Source of the DNA: Cymbomonas tetramitiformis
Lineage: Eukaryota; Chlorophyta; Pyramimonadophyceae; Pyramimonadales; Pyramimonadaceae
Assembly (NCBI GenBank): GCA_001247695.2
Contig: LGRX02003570.1
Coordinates: 1-64,000, forward strand
DNA: 64,000 bases
Direction of reading: 5' to 3'
The notes under the pieces are model-generated. The model did no database searches. It saw nothing but the letters and a program-made list of their open reading frames with translations, and was not told where the DNA came from. The position numbers and the translations under genes were made by a program. Below are positions 19,339 to 29,791 of the stretch, piece after piece (within the stretch, counting starts at the first letter, position 1; each line of letters begins with the position of its first letter).

Positions 19339-22300
19339 GGTAGCATAATGATTCGGGAATAGATTACTCCAAAATGGGGAATAGAAATTTCAATCTGTTT
19401 TTGGGGAATAGGTGTGTGACACATGCATATGCGTCTAAAGTTTTGCGTTTAAATTTTTAATAAATCGTTAAAATTTTCCCCCCACCCATCTGTTCACTTT
19501 CGTTTTGCAAACATGAGGAAGCCTCCGAAAAAGTACACTAGGGTGTGCCTTTCTTGCGATAATGGCGGGTATCGATGTACTGTTGAACACACTGATGGTA
19601 TGCATTTTATTGTCCTCTATTCAAGAAAAAGGACAGGGTAAAAGATTCTCCATCAAAAATGAAAGGTGCGTTGCCCTTGCTTTCCACGGTTCCCTTGTAC
19701 AGTTGACTACATATATAATAAGTGTTAGGAACAACTTTTTTTGCGCAAGCAAGATTACGGGGCTTTCATTGAACCAGATACGGGGCTTTCATTGAACTAG
19801 ATACGTGGCTTTCGTTGAACCAGATACGTGGCTTTCGTTGAACCAGGTACCGTACGTGGCTTTCATCGAACGAGATACGTAATGCTACGCGAGTTCCTGA
19901 CCACGATACCCAGTGTGCAGGCAATTCTGCTTAAATTAGAAAGGGTTGGAAGCAAGATCCGTTCGGAATCTAGGATGCTGGACGGGTCTTGAGAGGGGGG
20001 TAATGGGCGTGATTCGAGCCAGCCAACTCGACTCACGCCCAACAGGGACGCATCCTGCACAGCATGAACATATCACGCATATCATATAAGCATAATAAAC
20101 ACATACTGACCGTTTGGCAGTGCAATTTCACCTCTAGCGGAAACGCGGATGTCAACCGCGTCCACGTTTCCGCTAGGCGTTTCTTCCCTCATTCGCGCGC
20201 TCGTTTGCAAGAGAGCCTGGGCAACGGATGAGGGAAGCGTTAGCAAAAATAGTATTTCGTATGCGTTGTTTTCCCTAAACAAATTGCACAAACTGAACGG
20301 TCAACCACACATCTCGTTGTGGGATGACGCGTTCATTTGGCGGAAGCGGGTGGAATTTAAGGAATTTGAAACCCGCAATAGTTGCGCTACATGGGGTTTC
20401 ATCTTCTTTGCGAAACGGGTACCCACATCATACTAAGTAGGAATATGTGATAATATTTTGAAGCAAAAGATTACTCAGATTAGTATACAATCTTTATTTC
20501 GCTGGACAGGGGCACACTCCCGGAGAGAAAGCCTTCCGCCTTTAGTTAAAATTGCATATTTAACAAATCAAACAGTGAGTATTTTCTTCAAGTATTTTCA
20601 GACGGTAATACTTAAACACTGGTAATACTTAAACACTGAGTGTTGTCTCGCGTGTTGTCACCAAGCCTTAGAAACTCACGATCTCACTCCCAAAGTGACC
20701 AAAAACCGTTCGATCGGCGATCGAACGGTTTTTGGTCACTTTGGGAACGCGTCTGAAAATACTCAGTGTTGTCACCAAGCCTAAACTCGCGATCTTACTC
20801 CCGAAGTGACCAAAAACCGTTCGATCGCCAATCGTTCGGTTTTTGGTCACTTTGGGAACGCGTCTGAAAATACTCAGTGTTGTTTCGCGTGTTGTCACCA
20901 AGCCTAAACTCACGATCTCACTCCCAAAGTGACCAAAAACCGTTCGATCGCCGATCGTTCGGTTTTTGGTCACTTTGGGAACGTCTGAAAATACTTAGAG
21001 AAAATACCAGACAGGTCTTTGCAACCAAGCCGACTTCAGTTCTCACATACTGTAGAGCCCTAAACGTACGGTTTACGCCCTCCCGAATCTGGAATTCACG
21101 GCCGTGAATATTAAATTCACGGCCGTGAATATTTCACTGCACGTATGATTGCCCACACTGTTTGCGAGTAAATTAGATTGGGAAAACATTTTCCAACGTT
21201 CGTAATGCACAAAGATATATCATTTAGACTCTTAGGTAGGAGTTTTTTTAGCTCTTGACTGAGCCGTGGCCGCATCAGCTCAGTTTGCAGTCGCGACTGC
21301 GAGCTAAGCTGAGAGGCCCTTATAACTTTCATGCACATCGCATCAAAACTCAAACAGCGGAGGGGTTCTCGTGCGTTCTAGCGCACGATACTTGGCACCA
21401 ATATTGCTAACAGCAATATTGGTGCACCCTCAAACGCACAACCTCTGATGTCAGCTATGCGCAAAACGCGTGCTACACATCATGGGTTTCGGTACATGCA
21501 AATCCAAACCCAAACATGCCAAACAGCAAAGGGCTTCCCGTGAGTTCCAGCGCCCGTAACTTTGCAAAAGTATTACTAAGATATATATCTTTTAGTTGCC
21601 AAAGGCCCAAGGCCTCAAAAGCCTTGTGCACGAAGCCATCAATTTATTTCTTTGGAGATTTATTGGGTTTGTGTTCGAGTTTACCCAAACCCAATACATG
21701 CCAAACTGAAAAGCAATTCCCGTGCGTTATAGCGCGCGAAACTATGCACAAATATTTACAAGACACATATCTTTCAGTTCTCAGAAGCACAAGGTTTGAG
21801 ATAACTTGTTGGCAAAACCATCAATTTATTTCTTTGGCAGATCTATTGGGCTTGGGTTCGAATGTTTCCAAACCCAATACATGCTAAACAGCGAAGGGCT
21901 TCCCGTGCGTTCTAGCGCACGTAACTGCGTAGAAATATTGCCAAGATATTTATCTTTGATATATTCGAAGCACAAGGTCTAAGAAAGTCTGTGCACAAAA
22001 TGGTATTACTATTTCTTTGACACAGATTTTAGCGTGATATACAAACTCATAAATCTGGGTCAAAGAAATGATATGTTAACTTCGCGCACAAGCTATCGCA
22101 AACCTTGCACTTCAGAAAAGTGAAATATATGCATCTTATCAATATATTTTGCAAAGTTACGTGCGCTGGAACTCACGGGAAGCCCTTCGCTGTTTGGCAT
22201 GCTTGGGTTTGGGTTTCAAACCCAAAAGGCATCATGCCAGCACGCGGCCGTCTTTAATATACTCAACGGCTTGCCATATGCTCTTGAGGGTGCACTGATA

Positions 22301-22731
22301 TTGATATGAACAATATCACTGCCAAGTTTCGTGAGAAGATTCTCACGAAAACCCCTATTATGCAAAGCCGCAAGTGGTTGAAACCATCTCACACCGCACC
22401 AACTTAGCTTGCAGTCGCGAAGGCTAAGCTGATGCGGTTGCGGATGGGGCCAATCGATAGTTCAAACGAAAGGTATTCACCTAATGAATACAAACGCTTT
22501 AGAATCGAATGGTGGAAAAAATTATGCTTCATGCTACATTTTTCTCCTCCTGGTCCTCGGACCATGGCTGTGAAGTGTTGGGGAGTGTGCTAGTCAAACT
22601 GCTTGTAAATTTTTTTGGCGCTCGATTGAATTAAGCATGGTTACATGTGACATATAATCTATTCCCCAAAAACAGATCGAAAATTCTATTCCCCATTTTG
22701 GAGCAATCTATTCCTCGATAACCTTTTTTCC
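19339..22731. mobile_element. 3.4-kb non-autonomous MULE-like element
   Basis: Flanked by the 9-bp direct duplication CATACACCT (19330-19338 and 22732-22740), the size typical of Mutator-like elements. Near both ends are inverted copies of a 57-bp block (19355-19411 and 22659-22715) containing GGGAATAG, CTCCAAAATGGGGAATAG and CTGTTTTTGGGGAATAG. The outermost 16 bases match poorly. No transposase is visible. The interior is made of hairpins, palindromes (ATTCACGGCCGTGAAT at about 21093 and 21114) and diverged satellite units with AACCCAAACCCAA-type sequence. It interrupts the pol ORF of the 21.5-kb retrotransposon. Confidence 0.75.
20689..20985. repeat. Three 55-bp near-perfect hairpins
   Basis: CCCAAAGTGACCAAAAACCG ... 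CGGTTTTTGGTCACTTTGGG occurs at about 20689-20745, 20800-20855 and 20924-20980, around CGATCGGCGATCG-type centres. A related hairpin with GAATGGAACCAAAAACCGT arms lies at 36188-36241 in the second MULE-like element. This links the two elements. Confidence 0.85.
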
Positions 22732-25700
22732 CATACACCTGCGGCCAATAGGTCCATGTTCCAGATGCCCAATCACATGCAAGCGTCCCGTCTGACTCAA
22801 TCGTCTGAAGTACGCAGCCCTGCTCTCGGTCATGTCTGTCAAGTAATAAGATGGAACGTGGACACATGCCACCACACGACTGGCCATCACTGCCAATGGA
22901 AACGCAATGTCCAGCGCTGCAAACCACGGTGAAGTCACCACCGCGTCACAAACACCATATTTCTCCTTCCATAAGCGATAATTACCTGGTTGAAGTGCGT
23001 CACGCGCCTCAGGCCAACCCAACTGAGAATTCCAGTCATTATTCATGAACCTCAACTGCGGCCACTGTTCCATCATCACCTCACTGATGACCCCAGTACC
23101 TGCCCACGGGTCCCAGACGCCATCGATGGACTTCCAATCCACCTCTGTCGCCAGTCGCCTCACCTCAGAGGGCACCGTGATGATCAGCTCAAGCCCCCAC
23201 TGCAGCGCGCTAGCTTCTCGCACCTGAGCCTTGGTCATATGTCTCAATTCCCCTCGTCTTTCGACTTCTTCTTCAGTCAATGCAGGCACACGAGGTGCAT
23301 CCCTCAGCTGCCTTGCCATTGCTTTCTGTTCCCGGTATTTCTTGCTTAGCACCGTGCGATGCCCTTCATTCCAACGTCCTGGCATAAAGACCTGCACAGC
23401 CTCGGACAGCTTATCCTGCCTGCCCCAATCAATCTGATCTGGCATGTCCAGGAACATGTCCTCCCCTTCCAATAGCACCTCCCTCGATGAAATCGCATGC
23501 CATGGCTGAGATTTGTCCCCCTTCACCACGCGGCGAGGACCCACGTCTGCTGGCAACAGGCGCATCTCCGAGGACAGCTTCTCACTAAGCTGCTGCTCCT
23601 TTATGCCCAGTCTGTCCTCCAGGACTCCAGAGCTCTCATCTTCTTGGGTCTGCACCTCGGCGCTGGCAGCTTGAATTCCCGTGCCTGAGCACCTGGGACA
23701 CAGCCACTCGCCTTCTGGTACTCCATCCAATGCTGGGTTAAGACACCACAAGTGGTAACCCCTGTTGCATGCGTCACATAACAACATCTCTGCCTCCCCA
23801 TCAGTCCTCCTGCACACTTCGCATGCCAGGTGCTTGCTGGGAATCGCTGCACTGCAATCATACTGGTCCTTCACCTGTAGGTGACATGGCGCGATGCTCT
23901 GCACAGTGCTTTTCTCTCTTAACTTGGTGGCGTCCTCAAGCACCACCACGCCATCTCGCTGTATTTTGACCAGCTTCAGGATGGCGGACTTGGTCGCGAC
24001 TTCCATGCCGCTGCGAGGCTTCTGTCTAATGTAGACAAAGTCACCCACCTTGAACTGGTGTGGTTTGGGCTCGATCCCACCACCCCTTCTTCCTTCGTAA
24101 TGTAAAGTGTCACGATGTTGTGCCACCTCCAGACTGCAACCAGCGTGCACCATCAGTCGCTTCACCACCTCCGCCCTTAGCAGTAGCTCCTTGACCCGTG
24201 CGTCCTTGTCATCCTCGATCTCGGGACTGAAATCTATGCTGGGCGCTCGCTTCAAGTCCGGTGGCACCACTGCCTCTTGAGCAAATAACAAAGTGAACGG
24301 TGCCACTCCTGTGGACTCTTGGCGCGCGGCATTATAGCTGAGCACGAGTGCCCAGAGCTGCTCGTCCCACTCATAGTCGAGGCCCTTCTCCAAGGCGATC
24401 TTCTTGAAACAGAACTTCATCGTACGCACCACCCGCTCCGTGAGGCCATTGCCTTCCGGTGAGTCTGGCGACGTGACTCGACGGTCTATCAGGCAGTCTC
24501 TGCATAACTGCTTGAATTCGCCCTCGAACTCCTTGCCTCCATCCACCAGGCACTCTGCTGGCGCCCCGAATACCGCCAGGACATGACTGCGAAATGCCGC
24601 TGCAATGGTCCTTGCCTCCTTGTCGGGAATGGGCACGCAGACTACGAACCTGGTGTAGTGCTCGGTCATGATGAGCACCCTGTTGTTGCCCGCCTTGGTC
24701 TCTCTCCTTGAAGGCCACGCTAAGTCCAATGACCACCGGTACATAAATGACACGATCTCAAGGGGCGACAGGCATGCCTCTTCTCTCGCGTAATGAGTCT
24801 TCACACGCTGGCAGGTCTCACATTGGGTCACCACGGCCTCAACATCCTTCCTTAGATCGGCCCACCAATGACGCTGCCACAGAAGATGCTGCGTGCGCCT
24901 TATACCCCAATGGCCCGTTCTGGAATGATATTCCTTGACCAGCGCAAGACGGTCAGCAGGCTTGGGTATCCTCACTTCCTTGCCTGACAACGTGATCATG
25001 TAGATCTCGTCCGTAGCTTCATCCCACCGATGTCGTGCTGCGCGCCTCCTCACGCGACGGATTTCGTCTTCTGGTAACTTCACGCCACCTTTGGACCTCA
25101 ACCATCTGAGGCACCATGCGTCATCATGAACATCCCGATACTTCTCGCGATCAGCCTGCTGCTCGGCCACGTTGGCCATCAAGTCCGCGAGCCTGGTGGT
25201 GCACGCTAATCTGGGCAGTCTCATCTCTGCATCTTTGGCAGGCGGACTCCAAGCAGGCACGTTGACACGCACTGCTGGAGATGCGCCCTCCTTCACGAAG
25301 TGGCTCTCGTGCCTCCGGCGATACTGCTCGATGGTGTGGAGCTGCCACTCGTTCTTCTTCTTCTTCTTGGTCTCCGCCTTCTGTCGCTGAGTCCCAATTC
25401 CTTCTGCACCCTTTTGCCCTTGTGAGCACATTATCTGCAGCCTCTCCTCCCAGTCACGGTGACTCATGGTCTTCGCCACCTGCTGGGTATATGCGTTTGA
25501 ATTCTCAACCCATTCCGCCAGCAAAGCTTGCCTCTGCTGAGGGTCCGACCTCGCGTGGTCCGCCCAGTTGTTGTCTACAGCTATAGGCTGTCCTGGGGAA
25601 TTCTCCGCCTCCAAGGACTCCTCGCTGTGAGGAAGCCCCTTCCTGCTTGCTTCTGCGACCGCCATCAACAGTTCCATAGCCCTGCGATCCATGGCTAGGC

Positions 25701-27400
25701 CCAGAATGCTCGCCAATTCTGTGTCGTTCAGGCCATCGGCCATGCGTAGTTCGCTTGCGCTGTAGCCCATGGCTAGCGCCTTCTCGTCGAGGTTCACCTC
25801 TCTGGACTCCTCCTCGATGTCTTCATCATTCTGGTTGCGCACCACAGTGCCCATCCTTGCTTTCCTGAATGCTCTTGACCCTTGCGTCGCCATGATGGTG
25901 GGAAAAGCCCTCAATGGTTCTCCCACCACGTTCACCACGTAGTGAGGCGCACGGTCTGTTCTTATCACTGGCCTGGGCTGCCAGCCCTTGGACAGGATGG
26001 ACGACACAACTCGTCCTTCTGGTCTTGCCACCTTACTCATAACGGAGCGGAACTGGTGGCCCTGGAACAAGTTGCTCCAATACGCTCGCAGTCGATGTGC
26101 GTAAGCGCCTGCTTGTGCTGCATCAAAGGACACTGGTCGGCCAATGACGCTGGCAATGTACGGGAACACCTCGTCCCTGATCTTGGTCCCGGGCCTGTGC
26201 GACAACGGGGACACGTTCTCCAGGATATATCCTGGGGGCTTCTGCTGCTGTAGCTGCTGCAGCGTGGATAGAAGCCGAACCACTTCGTAAAATAACTTGC
26301 TATGCCTGCCGTCCAGGCCTGTAAGCGTCCCGGCAGGGGAAAGGTCCTGGCATGGAAACCCACACACCATGACCCACTGACGTCCTCGAAGAGCTCCTGC
26401 CCGTATGAAGTCAGCGCTCGTCGTGTCGCGCAGATCTTGGGGTAGCGCCCCAAATTCTACCGCGCTGGGAGAGATGAGGTCAGGGTATCGTCGTAGCAGC
26501 GCCGTGCATCTGGCTCTGGCCACTGCCTGGCTGCTTGGTGATATGTCTTGATATAGGTATTGATCCACCTTCATGCCACTGCGAAGCAGCATCTCCAGAC
26601 CAGCACAAAGACCTCCACATGGCTCGTAGCATACTACACCCTCCTCCCGAGCTCGCGAGAAGAACTGCTTGCTCAACACCCTGGTGTCCACCTTCTCGGG
26701 CTTCAGGATACGTTCGCCTTCGAAGTACTCGTTGCTGTACACCGCGGGACTCCCTTCACCATGCGTGCCTCGCGTAGGTCGTGTTAGGCTCAGCGCTTTC
26801 CACGCTGCCCTCGCCAACCTTCCAGAGTCGATCACCAATTCGGGAAGATCAGTGTCGAACATCGACACCTGGTTGCACTCCAACTCTTCCTGGTGGTGCA
26901 AATCGAACAAGCGATGCACTGGCCCTGTGCCCAACTGCTCCACAGCAGCCTTCTTGCAATAGTTGGCAACTTGGACCTCTGGAGTGACCTCGTCCCCTGG
27001 GGAAACCTCCCCAGCCAACATGAAGCACAGGTGATCACGGAGATCCTTATCGTGCACTTCCCCCACGCCTGCGTGAAGCGCAGTCACCTTTTCTCTCTCG
27101 TGCCTTGCCCCAGTCTCGTCTGTCGTGGTTGGCAACGGGTAGCGAGAGGGCACGTCAGCGTTGCTGTTCTTGGCTCCTGGGCGGTACTGCACCGTGAAGT
27201 CGAACTCCTGCAAGCTGATTGCCCAACGTAAGTGCTGACCTTGAAGATCAGCCTTCTCCATCAAAGTGGTGAGCGGTGAGTGGTCAGTCACCAGCGTGAA
27301 GTGTACTCCATGCAGGTGCTGCCTCAATGTGCGCACTGCCCACACCACTGCAAGCATCTCCCCCTTGAAGCTGGCGTACTGCCTCGCTCTCTGTCTTACT
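22732..27400 (-). CDS. Pol C-terminal part: RNase H, C5 MTase, integrase, PHD, MTase-like
   Basis: A 1549-residue open frame on the minus strand from 27357; positions are relative to it. Residues 1-75 finish RNase H (EMLAVVWAVR, LVTDHSPL). Residues 241-570 form a C5-cytosine methyltransferase: motif I (EPCGGLCAGLEM), motif IV (CGFPCQDLSPAG, catalytic Cys 336), motif VI (ILENVSP) and an HRLRAYW motif VIII. Residues 811-849 are an HHCC zinc finger (H-X4-H ... CETC). The integrase core has D878, D939 and E974, with 34 residues between the last two. An SH3-like FKVGDFVYI follows near 1102, then a C4HC3 PHD finger at 1179-1223. The end (1410-1549) has DPWAGTG and VVTSPWF, resembling an amino-methyltransferase, and continues past the MULE-like insertion. 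The C5 domain sits between RNase H and integrase, so it would be made as part of Pol. It may methylate element DNA or target sites. PHD fingers often bind histone H3 tails, which suggests chromatin-guided integration. Both roles are inferences. Confidence 0.87.
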
Positions 27401-28780
27401 CAGAGATCGACTGATCGCCATGCAGATGTACTCCTTGCCATCGTCATCCTTCTGGCCCAGCACCGCGCCGATGCCGTAGGTGCTCCAATCAGTGTACAAT
27501 ATGAGTGGTCTATTGTAGTCGATGGGCCTCAGACATCTCCCAGAGCAGAGCGCGTCCTTCAGCTCCTGGAGTGCTCGGTCTTGATCCTTCCCCCAAGCTC
27601 CCTTGATGTCAGTGATCTCTTTCTTGAGCAAGTCGTTGAGAGGGCGGGCCATCTCTGAGTAGTTTGGCCCTCCTGGCTCACCCACTAAGCCCTTGTAGTA
27701 GTTCATCATGCCCAGGATGGAGCGAAGCCCCGTCTTGTCTTGCGGCCTCGGAAGCTCCTGGATAGCCTTGCATTTTGCCTCCTGCGCGCCAATGGAATTG
27801 TGCCCAATGCGGTAACCCAGAAAATCCACCGTGGCTGCACCGAAAGTGCTCTTGCCTGCGTGCAATCTTATGCCTGCGTCCCCCAAGGTACGTAACACGT
27901 CCTCAACGTCCTTCAGATGCTGCTCGGGCGTGGAGTCCGTGTAGACCACCACGTCATCTACGTACGCCACAGTACAGTGCTGCAAATGGCGCAACTCATA
28001 ATCCATGATCCTCACGAACGCAGATGTTGCCCCAGCTGCCCCAAACGGCATCGAGGTGTACTGGTAGAGCTGATTCTTCCACCAGAAGGCCACGGTCTTG
28101 CTTCTGTCCTCTTCCGTGGCCATGGGAATCTGGTGGAAGGCTTTGGTGGCGTCCAGAGTAGTCTTGAACTTGGCCTTCGCGACCTTCTGGTAGAGCTCTT
28201 CTGGTCGGTGTGGGAGCGTGTTGTCCCTCAGGGAATGTCGATTGACAGACCTGAGGTCCACCCACGCACGCAGAACCTCGTCTGGGTCCAAAGGCCGGTC
28301 TCATGATCCTTCTTGCCAGCCACGACGACGTTGCTCGCATGCCTGCAGTGCTTGGCTGCTGGCTCTATGAAGCCATACTCCAGGAGTTCCTTGCAGTGGA
28401 TATCGATGATTTCCTGTTCGCCCGGGCTGTACTTCCTGGGCCTCTGGTAGGCGGCCTTGGATTCGTCTGTAAAAGGGATAGAGAACGTGTTGTGCTCTGC
28501 CTTGCCCTTATAGCCTGTAAGATCATGAGGACTGTTGGCAAACGTGGCCTTGCACCTGCGAAGAACATTTCGCATCTCCTCCCAGTGTTCCTCCTTGAAG
28601 TCAGGATGTCCTCCAAACGTGGCATTGAGCTCAGTGTCGAGCCACGCTGCCTCGTCCTTGGTCACTGTCGTGTCACCTAGGGGTTGGAGCTCGTCCAGCA
28701 CGGTGTACGGCAAGACCTCATCCTGCTCCGCGATGTTGGCTTCCCAGCCCGGCTCCCATTGCCTCGAGGACTGCTGGGCC
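27366..28780 (-). pseudogene. Pol N-terminal part: reverse transcriptase
   Basis: Ty3-type reverse transcriptase and the start of RNase H on the minus strand, in two frames. From about 28780 to 28290 the frame encodes the fingers region (FSIPFTDESKAAYQRPRKYS, LLEYGFIEPA, VVVAGKKD). It then shifts near 28290 to the frame with VDLRSVNRHSL, TLDATKAFHQIPM, QYTSMPFGAAGA, the catalytic YVDDVVVY, and FLGYRIG. RNase H begins with LILYTDWSTYGIGAVLG and shifts frame again near 27375 into the downstream ORF. Each shift looks like a single-base-scale indel. They could be decay, programmed frameshifting or sequencing errors; two shifts in one gene favour decay. Confidence 0.85.
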
Positions 28781-29791
28781 TCCCATGAAGTGCAGGCTGC
28801 AGGGGGATGCACCCCAGGCACTGCGCGCGGGCGACATGACATTGTGCATGGGCACGCTCTCAGCCAGCTTGCCAGCAACCCACAAAACCCCGCACAAAAG
28901 CAGAAAAAATCGCAAAATTCTGTTGAAGCGCACTGCGGCTGCTGGTGAGTTCGAAGCGAGGAAGCACGCCCATACTCTCCACCCCCCGTGCGCCAAGCGA
29001 GTACTCCCACCAGCGGCGGTGAAGACCACGATAGCAAGGACCAACGCGACATAGGCGGCCTGCGCGATGCAATGAAGCCGAAGGTTGCGCCGAAGCTGCG
29101 CCCAGCGCGCTGCAAAGCGAGGTTTGTCCAACCTGGCCGGCAAAGCGGGCAGGCGCACGCGGCCCAACAGGAAAACCTGAGACCAACGCAAAGGCGGAAC
29201 GCCCCATCCACGGCCACGTTGAACGTGATGTGCGTCCAAGGGGTCGTCCGGGACATGAAGGGCGTGGCACGCCACATCCCCCGCGAAGACGCCGGCACAG
29301 ACCCACAGCCAAGCAAGGACTGCGATCAGGAGGGCGGCCGCACACCGTGACCAGCACGTCAAGAAAATGACCACAGCGCGCAGGGGCACGACCGTCCACC
29401 CAGGGTCGGCATGAACGAGGTGCACGCCAGCATAGATGCCTGTGGTGCGCAGGACAAGCAACCCAATGTACCAAACGCAGGCGAGGGCCCATAAGACCCA
29501 AACGTCATAGTATGCACGACGAGGATAACGTCGAGCAGTCGACCACCACACCGGCAGCCAGTTCAAAAACGAGGCTACAAAGTGCCCCCACCAAATGCGA
29601 GGAGGGCACCATGTCAAGTGCCACGATATCGCTTCCCACACCGCCCAGACGGCGACCATGGGCACGGTACCTCGTACCAACCACCACCAAATCACTGCAC
29701 TGCCTGCAAGCGAAAAACACGCCCGCAGGACTCCTGGCCGTAAGTGGACCGCCCGTGCAGGCAGCCCACGGCCACAGCGTCGGTTGTGCAT
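28718..29791 (-). CDS. Multi-pass membrane ORF between protease and RT
   Basis: A 357-residue frame rich in Trp, Leu, Val and Ala, with five or six likely membrane segments, for example VLRACFSLAGSAVIWWWLV, VWVLWALACVWYIGLLVL, LLIAVLAWLWVCAGVFAG, AAYVALVLAIVVFTAAGG and ILRFFLLLCGVLWVAGKL. Its ATG overlaps the stop of the Gag-protease ORF as TGATG at about 29789-29793, the pattern used for termination-reinitiation. It also overlaps the pol frame at its end. I recognise no family. The position between protease and RT is unusual; envelope-like ORFs of plant Ty3 elements normally follow pol. It could be part of a longer polyprotein reached by frameshifting. Confidence 0.55.
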   Translation of the reverse strand: MHNRRCGRGLPARAVHLRPGVLRACFSLAGSAVIWWWLVRGTVPMVAVWAVWEAISWHLTWCPPRIWWGHFVASFLNWLPVWWSTARRYPRRAYYDVWVLWALACVWYIGLLVLRTTGIYAGVHLVHADPGWTVVPLRAVVIFLTCWSRCAAALLIAVLAWLWVCAGVFAGDVACHALHVPDDPLDAHHVQRGRGWGVPPLRWSQVFLLGRVRLPALPARLDKPRFAARWAQLRRNLRLHCIAQAAYVALVLAIVVFTAAGGSTRLAHGGWRVWACFLASNSPAAAVRFNRILRFFLLLCGVLWVAGKLAESVPMHNVMSPARSAWGASPCSLHFMGGPAVLEAMGAGLGSQHRGAG

